Source: Dipylidium caninum (lineage: Eukaryota > Platyhelminthes > Cestoda > Cyclophyllidea > Dipylidiidae). Taken from it: 64,000 nt of DNA. A program made the position numbers and the translations under genes. The notes beneath the pieces are model-generated. The model saw only the letters and a list, made by a program, of their open reading frames with translations. It was not told where the DNA came from and did not search any database. Below are positions 35,701-44,800 of this stretch, in pieces. The stretch lies in the NCBI GenBank assembly GCA_017562135.1, contig QEYB01001597.1, forward strand, positions 310,001-374,000, read 5' to 3'. How positions within the stretch are numbered: the first letter of the stretch is position 1; every line of letters starts with the position of its first letter.

Positions 35701-38700
35701 CCATCGGGCGCTGTTGCAGGTCTCGTGTCCATACGGTTTGCCTTTTCCCCCAATGCCGGCCACGCCGCTTGAAGGTGTCTCCTATCAACCCCGTTCGCCT
35801 CTTCTTCAACGGGTGGCGCAGTCCGTATGTCGTTTGCTGTAGCGGCCTCGATCTCCCAAGGGCCCGCGGGCAGATTTCTCACTCATCGCAGCACAAAGGC
35901 ATTCAAAGCAAACGTCTCGTCTGGATTGCTCCAGCGGACTGCAATTTCACTTTCGTTTTATGGTTCCTCGTTTGCAGCTTCACCCACTTGCTGCCTCGGT
36001 AGTAGGCTACTCACAACTTAAACAAGCAGTAGCGTGCAAACGATTTTATACGGGGTTCGAGGTAGGTGGTTACCGCGTGTCCAATGAGGCTGCGAGAGGT
36101 CACGCCGATTAATGTTTTCTGGACTGTCTTCAAACTCTCCCTCACGGCGGTCAACGTTATTTCCTTCCACCACAGATAAGATGGGCCCCACCTACGTCCA
36201 CCAGCTGCAGCCCCCGCAGCAGCAGCATCAGCACGGGGCCTCGACTAGCATTGGGCGGAAGGTGAAGAACAAGCTGAAAAGCGGTCTCTCCGCCTCCCTC
36301 ACATCGTCCTCCTCAATCGGTCTGTTGGGCCACAACAGTTCCCTTGTTTCCGGTGCTGGTGTCTCCAACGACTCGACTGCCACCTCCTCCGGTGTCAGTC
36401 CCAGTTCTGCCACCCGACTGCGAGGTTATCAGTTCTTCCTGGTTCGTCACAATTCCCCTAAGTTCATCAACTTGACTGTGTACCTTAAATTTCCTGCTCG
36501 TGTTACCTATTTTAATGCGGTGTGCCGATCTGTTCGCAGCCAGTTCTGCCGTTTTGTGCACTCAGTCAGCCAGCTCGATCTGCATTGCTCCCCACCAGGG
36601 TTCCAATTTAGCCTTGAGTTTTAGGCGAGTCTAGAACCGCTGCTTCCTATCCGACCTTGAGGCATAAAAATAGGCGCAGACGACCTTGAACACCCACTAG
36701 CCTTGGTTGTTTTGAAAGGCCTTTTAATCGCATCTGCAGCGGCGATGACCATATAAAACGGATCAGGTAGCAAACCGTGTTTCGCATTATCGTCCCCTAG
36801 CCGCGTAATACATTAGTAGTTGGCAGTTTTTTTTCGTAAACCAGATTCTTCAACACCAAACTGGGAAGCCACGAGGTGGCTCTCCTTGGCCTGAACCATT
36901 TCGCGGGATTGTGGGACGCAGAGCACGTTGGTGAGCGTTCTGTGACGTGCCTTTTTTTGGTGCGTGAACCTGTTCTGACCGGTTTGGCAGTGGCCGGTTG
37001 AACTTCCGGCCAACGAGATCTTCCGATTTTGGCATTTTTATCGAGTAGAATGAGTGTTTTACTTTTCCTACAATTCATTTTCAGTACCTGCAGTCGCAGC
37101 TGTCCTCCCTGAGCGCCGTGTCTGCCCAGTCGTCGGGGGGTTCTGTTGGCCCCACCACCTCCGTCACCACGACCAGCCCGGTGGACAATCAGGTGGTCGG
37201 TCTCCTCCGCAAGTGTGTCCGCGAAGCGACGAATAAACCCGCAGGGTCGAGTGGTCTGCACCACCTCCATCACCTCTACCACCACTCCGGGTCCGGCGCC
37301 CTGGTCCCGCCCCACCACCCTCAGACGCAAACGCAGGTACAACAGCGGATGGGCGGCCCGGCGACCGCTGCCACCATGTTGATGCGCAACGCTGCAGCGG
37401 CTGCCGCCGCAGCGGCCGCGGCTGTCGCTGCTTCAACGTCGCAGACGCCGCCGCCGCCGCCACAGCTGCCTAGTGGAGCCGCGGTGATTCAGAAGAACCC
37501 CTCGCATATTGCCGCTTTACAGGTGGGTCTCCGTTGTGGTTTTTAATACTTTCCCTACTCCCATCACACGCCTGTGACTCCGTAATCTCTTTCACTAACT
37601 GTTCGGTGGGAGGAGATTCGATTGTTCCCACTTGCTTGACCGCGATCCGACTTTGCCCTCTTGCGGCGCCCTCTCGTGGTGACCAAAAGTAGAAGTTGCT
37701 AAGCCCACCATCCTTTCTATTTTCTCTTTCTCCTGCTTTAAAAGCGTTGAAATGCGGCTGAATTTGGTCCACTCAGCAGTGCGATGGCGTGACCGCCTTA
37801 GCAGACTCGAAAAGGCGGCTCACTTGCGCCAGAGGATGCCAAATTTTGTCGAATAGGCGCGAGCTAAGCATGCCCGACCGCGGGGAGCTCTTGTCTTCCT
37901 ACCCGGTTGCACGCAGTAGTTCACTGCAGTTGAGCTATACCGGGGGGGGGAGGGGGGTGGCCGTTAAAACTACTTTCTCAACTTCGACAGCGAAATAATG
38001 TTATACACGGTCTTGGGGGACTGAATTTTCGTAACAGCCCATCTACTACTCAGATTCGTGCCGCCTTCGAGCCTAGTTAAAGGCAAAAGCCACGATCATG
38101 TAGGCTTTGTGAACCCAAAACCATCACAGCCTACTGGCGTTTGAGTTTTTCGCGTGCCGCTTTGTCGTCGAGTCACCCTCCTTCTCCCTTCCCGCTTCCA
38201 ACCGGCGGTTTTTTTAGCGCCGGGGCGACCTGTTCAAGTAATCAACCCTTCTTTCCCCCGCACAGGAACACAACATTAGTCCGGACACCTTGATCACTCC
38301 GGCGATGGTAATCAAGAGCAAAGAGGAGCGAGAAGCACGCCAGCGAACAGAAGCGGCAGCGGCTGCATCCTCTGCTTCTTCGTCCACGCCTTCCAGCGTT
38401 TCCTCGATCGCTGTCGTGGCCACCACGTCATCCGTGGTTGCGTCAGGCTCTTCCCCTGTTGTGGTTGGATCGGCTAATGCTGCGGGGTTAGTTCCTGCGG
38501 CCCGAGTACATCATTACTCACACCAACAGCACCCTACCATCGTCACCATTTCTGGCACCAACAGTCCTGGTGGTGGTTCCGCCATCCAACGCTCCGCCAA
38601 CATTTTGGCAAGTCGTTATTTCGAATTTCGTACACCATCTACTGTTTATGTTTAAGTAGGTGTGTTAATACCTTTATTGAATCGCGTAGCCCTTCTCCTC

Positions 38701-41700
38701 GGCCACGCCAGTTAGCTACCACAGTGGCAGTGGAACCTCTCCGACAGTTTTCCGGTATAACTCGCCCGGGTCCATGGCCGCTACTGGGCGCCAGGTACCA
38801 TCCTCCACCGCTGCCCCCACTGGCATTCTGCGTCGGGTGGGTCCCGGTGTGGTCGGTGGTAACGCACAGTCCGTCTTTGCCGTCACACCCGCAACCGGCG
38901 CGGGCGCTACTCACGTGATGTCGGTAAGTTGATGCCTTCTAAACTGTTCTATAAGGTGGGCCAAAAGGCAATTTCTCCACCACTCGTCTTTATTCCAGTT
39001 GCAGATGCTCCTTTCTCTTCTCCTCACCACATTGCCTCATTGATTTACCCATTCATGCTTTTTTTATTATCCCTTACAGAATGGCACTGTTTTTCGATCT
39101 CCCGAACCCACTTCGGTAAATAAGCAAATTCCCCTTTTCGCTATTCGCGCTATTTCCCGTGCAGGACGACCCGTCGTTGTCCGCTTTTTTTCTTTTTCGC
39201 ATCGTTTTACTAGTTGTCCTATTAGCCTGGAAACGCGCCTGAGCTCCCCCTCTCGCATTCCGCGATCCCGTGTGTAAACGCTTCCATCCACTTGAATGTT
39301 TATTAATTAATCACCTTTCATGGCTATCGTAATCCTCACCCTTTTTGCTGGTTAGTTTTTTTAAACATTGCCGCCCAACCTTAAAGTTTATCTGCATACC
39401 CACTTTTTCATTCTCCAAATCTTATAGTTTTTCGTACAAAAAAGTGATTGGTGTTGTTTTCCCTCTGGTCTCTTGCATTTATTCAGACTTAATCGGTCTT
39501 TTTCAATGCTTTTCTCGGTGTTTAGTAAACCCGATCCGCTCATTTGATCTAGTGACATTTATATTGCGGACCTGCCGCTTTAATATTGGCGGCCGACACG
39601 ATTGTGCCTTTGCCAACGTCTCGCAGCGGGTACACACTTCCACTGGTCCGCTTCTTTTCGCCTTCCTGCGAGTTGGCTCGCAACATTCACTTCACTTCTC
39701 GTCCACCCTGTGCCAGGCAAATGCAAAGCTCCGCCCTAATTGCCTTTCCTCTATCTTTGGCTTTTGTTTTTAGCGCATTCGACTTATCTCCCGTGATTGC
39801 TCTACGAAGTTGGTAAAGTTTATTTCGGAGCAGAACGCTTGCCCTCCCCTCCACTTCCCCCAACCCCCCCCCTCCGTTCTGTCCCGTAGTACGCGCTTTC
39901 TCAGGCTTCCCTGTTGGACAGAAGCACGACTTCCCGACCTGTTGTTGCTATTCGATGTCAGATTTAGTTCCTAGTCGACTTCTGTGGTACCCTAGCACCC
40001 GTGCGTTCGCCTCATCCACTTCATTTGGCATTGTTATCCTCGGCAGCGCCCATTTACCGACCAGTAGCGCCTTTAAGAGCCTTCTCACCCATTCGATGAT
40101 GACGATCGCCCGTTTGAGCCTTCATCGTCGGGAGGACCTGGGTGGCCCGCGATGAAGCCCCTAACCTCAGTGATGTGGCGGTCAAGTCGCCAGCGGGGCC
40201 TCAGTTGACTCCTGTCTGTACTTCAGTTCCTTTCGATTTCTGCATTGTTTCGTTCCATTTGGAAAAATATCGAGAGGAAGTGAATTGACTCGTGTTTGTC
40301 GACGTCGCTTCTCCTCTCTCGATTCCTGCAAGACTCGTGACTTGGGCTGTCCACTCGTTGTTTTTGCTAGTAGCGTGTCGCCGAAAGCCTAGTAGCGCAT
40401 ATGTTTCTTCGTTGTTTTATCCCAATCGCCGCCACCTGTTAAAACCCGTGTCATTTTCGGTTTTCTCTCCGTGGGCAGAACTCGGGCGCCACCACTGTGG
40501 TGCGTCGCGGGGTGACCTTGACCCCGACGGGCGCCTCCCAGGCCGGAGGCGGGGCCGGCGGCGTCACGGTGCTGGCCACCGCCAGTGGCGCGCGCCCCGC
40601 CTCAGTCATCTACCAGCACCACCAGACCGCCTCCGCCGCCGCCACCAGCGGCATCACCCTCCTGCCGGCGGGGGACCCAGGCCCTGCCCCAAATCATCCG
40701 GCCGCGGCAGCAGGTAAGCCCACACCCACACCCTCCCGCTCCCAGACTCCTCACCCCTTCTGTCCGCGCTTCGCAGTGGAAGTCGATGCTTGAGCCGAAT
40801 GCTGCGTGGAGCTCGGCGGACGTGGTCCGCGACTGGGTTTTCAACCTCTCATTCGCCCTCCCCTCGCCCCATTTGACCTCCCTGTGCGAGCTCCGCCCTC
40901 GCAGTGAGTGTCACCAACCGCCTGCCCATAGACATCCTCATTTTTGCTCCTTCCTTGAGGGCCAAGTTTGACCGATCCCCTCGTTAAGATCCTAACTCAA
41001 CGCGCGTTATTCCCCCGCTCCGCGAATCCTCGGATGGCGCTGGTTGACTCGCCCGGGATTCATTCCACTCGAGCGCCAAGTCGGGCGACCGGCCACAAGT
41101 GGGCGGTCGTCTTCCTAAGTGTTTCCAGACCCCAGTCTGAAACGACAAGGCCCTTGTCTGTGGCATTTTCGTTGCCTCTCGCTTGTTCCTCGTTGGCGGT
41201 GTCAGTGATGGGCCTGAAATCGGTGTGGTTGGTGTTTTCGCCATCGCCCCGACGACTCGCTCCAGCACGGCGGTCAAAGAGCACCAAACGCGTTCCACGA
41301 GGAGAAGCAGAGCTCTCCTCCGAACCTGCGTGTGTGCTCCACTCTCTTTGCAGCTCAGCGGAAAAACGACGCCTCCCCGGACCGTCCGGTTTGTGGAGGT
41401 GCCACGAAACTGTCGGCAAAAGGTTGGGTGCGAGGCCTTGGGCGCCGACCCACTTCTCTTGCTCCTCCTTGCCAAGAATGTCACCCTTCTTTGCTCCCTT
41501 TGGCCGCATCCCGTATATTGAAAACAAGTTTTCTCATTTTAATTCGTGCGGACGAGTTTCGGTCGAAATCGCCGTCGTGTAGATGCTGGGGGCTCGTTGC
41601 GTCTCGTTTTTTGTCTGTTACTCGCACTGAATAAGCCTTCCTCCGCCTCGGTTCGCCGCGCAGTTCCGACCGGGCACCCCTCTGCCCGCGCAGCGCTTTG

Positions 41701-42017
41701 TCCGCACCCTCCCCGCGACTCCCACCGGCGGCGGCGGCGGTGGCGGCGGCGGCGGCCTGACGTCGGGCGCAGGCGCCACGGCGACGACAGCGCTGGTGCA
41801 TCGCACTCGCGACGGTCTCTTCACCTCGCCCGTCCAGCAACGCGGCGGCGGCGGCGGCGGCGTGGTCGTCCCCGAGTCGCAGCTCCTCCTGTCGCGCATC
41901 CACTCTGTCCCCGGAACGCCCCGCCGCCCCCCCACCGCGATCAAATCTGGCGGCAGGCAACAGGGTCAGCCTCCTCAGTCCTCGTCCTCGACGACGTCGT
42001 CTTCGCAGCCGCAATAG
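12844..42017 (+). CDS. ep400: EP400/Domino-like SNF2-family chromatin protein with degenerate ATPase motifs
   Basis: One gene of about 26 exons and roughly 3,000 residues, close to human EP400. Proposed exons: 12844-13482, 13531-14247, 14628-15144, 18071-18462, 18946-18967, 19048-19114, 19210-19279, 20906-21498, 21575-22110, 22585-22715, 22787-23073, 23745-23941, 24417-24862, 26186-26699, 27450-28037, 29536-30103, 30980-31497, 32856-32987, about 34063-34276, 36176-36441, 37085-37522, 38266-38611, 38712-38923, 39080-39115, 40479-40713 and 41664-42017 (TAG stop). Most junctions agree in phase; 13/14, 18/19 and 25/26 do not close cleanly. The order is HSA domain, split SNF2 helicase, SANT domain, low-complexity tail, as in EP400, the nuclear scaffold and H2A.Z/H3.3 exchange ATPase of TIP60 complexes. 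The P-loop, Walker B glutamate and motifs V/VI are not conserved, so catalysis is doubtful. The orthology call comes from collinear similarity to remembered EP400 sequence, not from a search. Confidence 0.85.
14628..15144 (+). CDS. ep400: EP400-like exon 3: linker before the helicase
   Basis: The acceptor ttaatag precedes 14628 and the exon is phase 0 with the preceding one. LRYEAMLPLRQLLPFGY resembles the EAELPLLDLMKLY segment that precedes the helicase in EP400. Acidic and Ser/Thr-rich sequence follows, then TTRLWAYLS, which aligns with the start of helicase motif Q (SLLYGALRDYQ). The exon end is a guess that fits phase: a weak GTGCCG donor after 15144. The next 2.9 kb (15145-18070) is AT-rich and reads as an intron. 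Confidence 0.65.
15145..18070 (+). other. Long AT-rich intron of the EP400-like gene
   Basis: No open frame here shows similarity to the expected helicase start, and pyrimidine-rich AT-rich sequence dominates. I read it as intron 3, although a small exon completing helicase motif Q could be hidden in it. Confidence 0.5.
18071..18462 (+). CDS. ep400: EP400-like exon 4: helicase lobe 1 with altered Walker A and B
   Basis: The acceptor is a good pyrimidine tract ending cggtag; the donor is cag followed by gtaatt. AGVFWLSTTYAQRV aligns without gaps to IGLDWLAKLYRKNL of EP400. The Walker A position then reads TYSTPSAD (18130-18153) where the family has EAGLGKT. HIGQLAASG, DWGPHLLVCP, CPGLRVLCV and VHICLTTYAAL follow the family closely. 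The exon ends in WHLIILDQ (to 18462), where active members have a DE dyad (DEAH in most, DEMQ in EP400). The fold signal is strong but the nucleotide-binding lysine and the catalytic glutamate are absent. Confidence 0.85.
18946..19279 (+). CDS. ep400: EP400-like exons 5-7: short helicase exons
   Basis: Three small exons fit in phase: 18946-18967 (22 nt), 19048-19114 and 19210-19279. Joined, they give VKVIGSL, TYQRLLRVNLSQ and LVEAFFQYDAVFGDLD. These align with the segment after motif II, with the QRLLLxxxPLxN motif III region, and with the region leading to the FxxWFxNPL segment. Motif III is itself degenerate. Support comes from phase and weak similarity, so exact borders are tentative. Confidence 0.55.
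20047..20081 (+). repeat. Three tandem copies of a 12 bp pyrimidine unit
   Basis: The unit ctcacccttcct repeats about three times within an intron of the EP400-like gene. Confidence 0.85.
20906..22110 (+). CDS. ep400: EP400-like exons 8-9: end of lobe 1 and start of lobe 2
   Basis: Exon 8 (20906-21498, acceptor ttttag, donor gtgagt) begins VQHLINSPSFRV, has a Gly run, then LSELVQVLLHRLLPSARQR, a strongly acidic run at about 21349-21385, and ends in EIISDHLTDDQRALHDRIL. The last part matches the EHVLKCRLSNRQKALYEDVI segment of EP400. A 76 bp intron follows. Exon 9 (21575-22110) continues in phase with CERAVRSGHLTDLLACLS and RICSHPWLLS, matching the SGHFVNVLSILVRLQRICNHP signature. The acidic insertion lengthens this part compared with EP400. 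Confidence 0.88.
22585..23073 (+). CDS. ep400: EP400-like exons 10-11: helicase insertion region
   Basis: 22585-22715 is Pro/Ser/Thr-rich and 22787-23073 begins NRLHQLLWQCQRTRLE. The latter corresponds to the segment of EP400 where, after a long insertion, the chain resumes with RLLKERLDQIYLVNERRC. The shared spacing and phase are the main support. The donor at 23074 is one of several possible. Confidence 0.65.
23745..24862 (+). CDS. ep400: EP400-like exons 12-13: helicase C lobe
   Basis: Exon 12 (23745-23941) holds FYPLLPSARWLSPYTMPHRL, close to the PLYSHRMRILRQGL region. It joins in phase to exon 13 (24417-24862), which opens GKIQRLRSLLLNLIRS, the match to DSGKLEALAILLQKL at the start of helicase C. 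PRVIFILSHRTSFLNLLAAW corresponds to RVLILSQMILMLDILEMF. GPLLVLLHGRSPPLSVAGL and TRLVICDADWRKDV stand where the family has LSTxxxxxGINL and the VVFYDNDLNP stretch. Fold residues are kept while the motif V residues are changed. Confidence 0.85.
26186..28037 (+). CDS. ep400: EP400-like exons 14-15: end of helicase and post-helicase region
   Basis: Exon 14 (26186-26699) contains HVYRLVTEWESGESIEARIV, matching the IHIYRLVSGNSIEEKLL segment that closes the helicase core. It then continues into an Ala/Pro-rich stretch and an acidic end. The motif VI arginines expected just before are not recognisable, and the junction with exon 13 does not close in phase, so a small exon may be missing. Exon 15 (27450-28037) is exactly 196 codons, has good splice sites, and includes FLAALTPDVIGGLF, like FLTQRTIQELF of EP400. 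A long acidic helical region follows. Confidence 0.82.
29536..31497 (+). CDS. ep400: EP400-like exons 16-17: Ala-rich linker region
   Basis: Exon 16 (29536-30103) starts LWVPSFFEDPEF, comparable to the LWTPPTPPQDDSD segment, and contains TEAELPPLL, a basic SSKKRKL and a polyalanine run near 30026-30060. Its leftover base joins in phase to exon 17 (30980-31497), which is Ala/Ser/Gly-rich and includes VSIPRAFFSRDL, like the PRSLFDRATPGLL segment of EP400. The donors read gtgaac and gtgagt. Confidence 0.75.
32264..32287 (+). repeat. C-tract followed by CA microsatellite
   Basis: A run of C is followed by about ten CA units inside an intron of the EP400-like gene. Confidence 0.9.
32747..32776 (+). 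repeat. TG microsatellite
   Basis: About fifteen GT units, 80 bp upstream of the first SANT exon, within the intron. Confidence 0.95.
32856..34276 (+). CDS. ep400: EP400-like exons 18-19: SANT/Myb-like domain
   Basis: Exon 18 (32856-32987) ends PPEWSPLEEAALLM, matching NPEWLISEDWALLQ at the start of the EP400 SANT domain. The second half, on an exon ending at 34276, reads VIVAASASRMPNFRLVEFFL and then RAYRSCRQCLLAYYRIL. These match TIVSPAHTPNWDLV and RSSKQCRNRYENVI. The SANT domain of EP400 contacts and regulates TIP60. The start of exon 19 is ambiguous: an acceptor at 34011 opens a frame reading LQDIPLRWQLAS that also fits the family but does not run into the later part. Confidence 0.8.
33731..33755 (+). 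repeat. TG microsatellite
   Basis: A GT run with one GC interruption in the intron between the two SANT-coding exons. Confidence 0.9.
36176..42017 (+). CDS. ep400: EP400-like exons 20-26: conserved box and low-complexity tail
   Basis: 36176-36441 joins in phase after the SANT exon. 37085-37522 carries a polyalanine run and ends KNPSHIAALQ. 38266-38611 begins EHNISPDTLITPAMVIKSKE; together these match KNPKHASVLAESGINYDKP and the basic stretch after it in EP400, a strong orthology marker. 38712-38923, the 36 nt exon 39080-39115 (NGTVFRSPEPTS) and 40479-40713 are Gly/Thr/Val-rich. The last exon, about 41664-42017, has polyglycine runs and ends SSSQPQ with a TAG stop. The junction between 40713 and 41664 does not match in phase, so a further exon or a different splice site is likely there. 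EP400 has a comparable low-complexity C-terminus. Confidence 0.78.
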
Positions 42018-42181
42018 CCGCGGCGGAAGGAGAAGAATGGTAAAGGTGTGGCCCCCCTACCTCCCCCCGCCTCCCCTCGCATCCCCGTGTACACACTCAT
42101 TCCTCTGCCCTCGCCGCCCCGCCTTCCTCTCCCCCCACCCGCCAGTAATTATTGCACAGCCCCCTCGTGTTTCTCTCTGCT

Positions 42182-42296
42182 CGTGTGTGCGTGTGTGTGC
42201 GTGCAACGAGAGCCCTCGAATTCTCTCGCTCGGCATTTACAGCTTCTCTCTCTCTGCGTGTGTGTATGTGTGTGCGTGTGTGTGTGTGTACACACG
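42182..42296 (+). repeat. Interrupted TG-rich microsatellite downstream of the EP400-like stop
   Basis: Several TG runs with CT and other interruptions, in what should be the 3' untranslated or intergenic region of the large gene. Confidence 0.85.
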
Positions 42297-44800
42297 TGTC
42301 TATTTGATGGGATTGTTTCAGTCATGCGCATCTTCTCGCAGGTCTCCGCCTTTTTATACGCAAATATACATATGCATAAAAGTGTATACACCATGTGTGT
42401 TGCCTCCGCGTCCGCCGTGTGTTGCGGAGGGACGTGACTGACCCTGTGTTGGGGGGGGGTGGGGGTGGAAGGGGGGCGGCGGGGCGGAGGGCACGTTGCT
42501 GCTCCGTCATTAGGAGACCTGGCATTGCGGGCTGACTGAGGGCCTGGGCGAATGGCCGAGGGGCGAGTGGATGAGCGCGCGCGGAGGCGGGGAGGGGCGG
42601 GCGGAGATGCGGTGGGGGCAGTCGTTGATGCGATTGAGGCTAATCAGGCGGATCAGCCGAGGGGACAGGCGGTTGGCCTGCTGGCGATTTGTCGTGAGTG
42701 TGGACTTGACTCCATGAACACGCGGTCATTTTTCATAAATGCGTTCGACCGCGTGGACGAGAATTAACGGCCGAGTTCTGTGACTGTTCCGCACTACGCG
42801 GTTTGCTTTGCGATTGGAGGAGGCGGGACCGTATTTCCTAGTCACCTTTTTTTAACGTTGCCGATTTTACCGGATGGGGGGAACCCTCTGGGGAGCCGGT
42901 GTAGCCACCACAGAATCGTCCTGGGTTTTAAATGCCTACTTTAAATAATAAGTAGCACTGTTTAAATGAGCCGAATTTCGGGCTATCCAGGTCCACATTC
43001 GCAACAACTGGACGGGGTCAATTCGCTTGACGGGAAGGTCGCGATCCGCTGAGACAGTTGAGTTACTCCAAGAACTCTAGGTTCTTCTTTCCGCGTCATC
43101 GTTTCACTCCCATGAGCATGGCTTCTCCTTATCAGGTTTTGGCTGATCCGCCTATTAGCGATTTGGCTGACAGGTAGTTCATTCATCATCTTCAATTTCG
43201 AAGTGCACTACTTCGAGTGATTCCTTGCGATTTGTAATTAGCGCGGCCTCGCTAGGACCTGCCTTCTTGCTTTGACCGCAAAGTGGATACCCAGTGTTCT
43301 GCCGATTCGCAGTGACCGCCACTTTCTCGCTAAAATCCTCGAAAACACGGGCTCCACGTCTGATACGGCGGAAGAGGACCCCGTGACTCGCCTCCCTGGA
43401 AGCGCCTTTGCTCTTCTCCCTCGGTGTGATTAGTAATCGTGAGGGGGCACGGGTGGTTCTCAGGCTTCCGCCTCTCTTCATCCTACTTTCGCTTCGTATG
43501 CGTTGTGAGAACGCTGTCTCGCGCCAATTTAAAGCTGTGGGAAGACTCCCTCGACGGTATCACATGGCCTTGTGTCCACCCCAAGCATCGGTGAAGGACT
43601 GTTGGACCCTCTTTTTCTTTCTTCCTAAAATTGGCTTTTTTTCTGTGTCATTTTGGAGTCGGTGGTCGCGATTTCCAGCGGGCTCATGCTCGGCCGATGT
43701 CAGACCAATTAACCAAACGTGGGAACTCTTGGTGAGATGAATGACCTTTTAGTGCATGGACATGGTAATCGTTCCTTTGTTCCAAACGGCGTATGGAAGA
43801 GTTAAAAGTGTCTGGTCTGTCGCTGCCCCCTGCGGGCATTCCAGGAAGCCCATGAAGGGTCCGGAAGCAGCAGCGTGACACAACCCGTTTTCGCTGCGCT
43901 TTTTGAAAACCCACCGGGGGCTCTCGCATCGACGGCCACGTCTTCAGGCATTCGGCCACCGGTCTGCACACCGCCGTTTGCGCACTTCCACTGGGCTAAG
44001 CTGCGCGAGGCTTTTAGCTGCTGCGCCAGGTTTTATCCTTTCAACAGGGCAGCAGCACTCGAGAATGGCCGACTCCCGGCAGTCAGCCCTACGAAAGGAT
44101 CCGGCCTTTCCTCTGCGCGAGTCTGTGGGATGGAGGCAGGATCAACGCCATCAGTCATGAGCGACATGCCATGGAGGCTGAGCGAGAACAAAGGCCTCGA
44201 CCTACCGCCCTAACAGCCAATTGTCCTGCCCACATTGCCTTTGTTATTAATGTTTACACACACGAAGCGTACCTAAGGTGGTATGTGTACACCATAGAGT
44301 CATAAAACACGGCAGATATGCGTATACACACGTTAAGTTGAATTGTTTAGCCGCTCGCATCGATCCCGCAGCCACAATGCACTCGCGTGCCGTGCGTCTC
44401 CTTGCACGCTGTGCGCGACCAATCAGGACGCGAGACCTTGAACGCGCGCTTGTGTATGCTACCAGCTGTCCAATGGTAATGCAGTGGCATACACGTACAC
44501 ACACGCGCTGCTTTTGACGCTGGCAGCTGTACGAATGGGAGGGGGGAAGCGCGGTTGGAGTGAGTTGCCAGTTTGTGTGTGTGTAGGTTGGATATCTAAA
44601 TGAAAAAGCCAAGAAAAGGAAGCCAAGACTATTGTTCCGGCGACTCCTCTTTACGATGTGATGCGCTTCTTCGCGCCCCGGGGCCTAATTTGCTCGGCTC
44701 GGGCTGCCCCCTTCCTCCTGCCGCTGGGTCCACCCGCGGCCTGAATTCTGCCTCCAGTTTGAAAACTTTAGCCCCCGTTAAGTAAAGAAGTTGTGGCACG
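42297..44800. other. Stretch without a recognisable gene
   Basis: No exon resembles a known family on either strand. A G-rich run lies at about 42448-42490. No clear AATAAA follows the EP400-like stop within several hundred bases; the nearest similar sequence is an AAATAATAA near 42940. Confidence 0.45.

Noticed and set aside
42182..42296. TG-rich array considered as a CRISPR-like or satellite array
   Set aside because: It is an interrupted dinucleotide microsatellite with no repeat-spacer structure.
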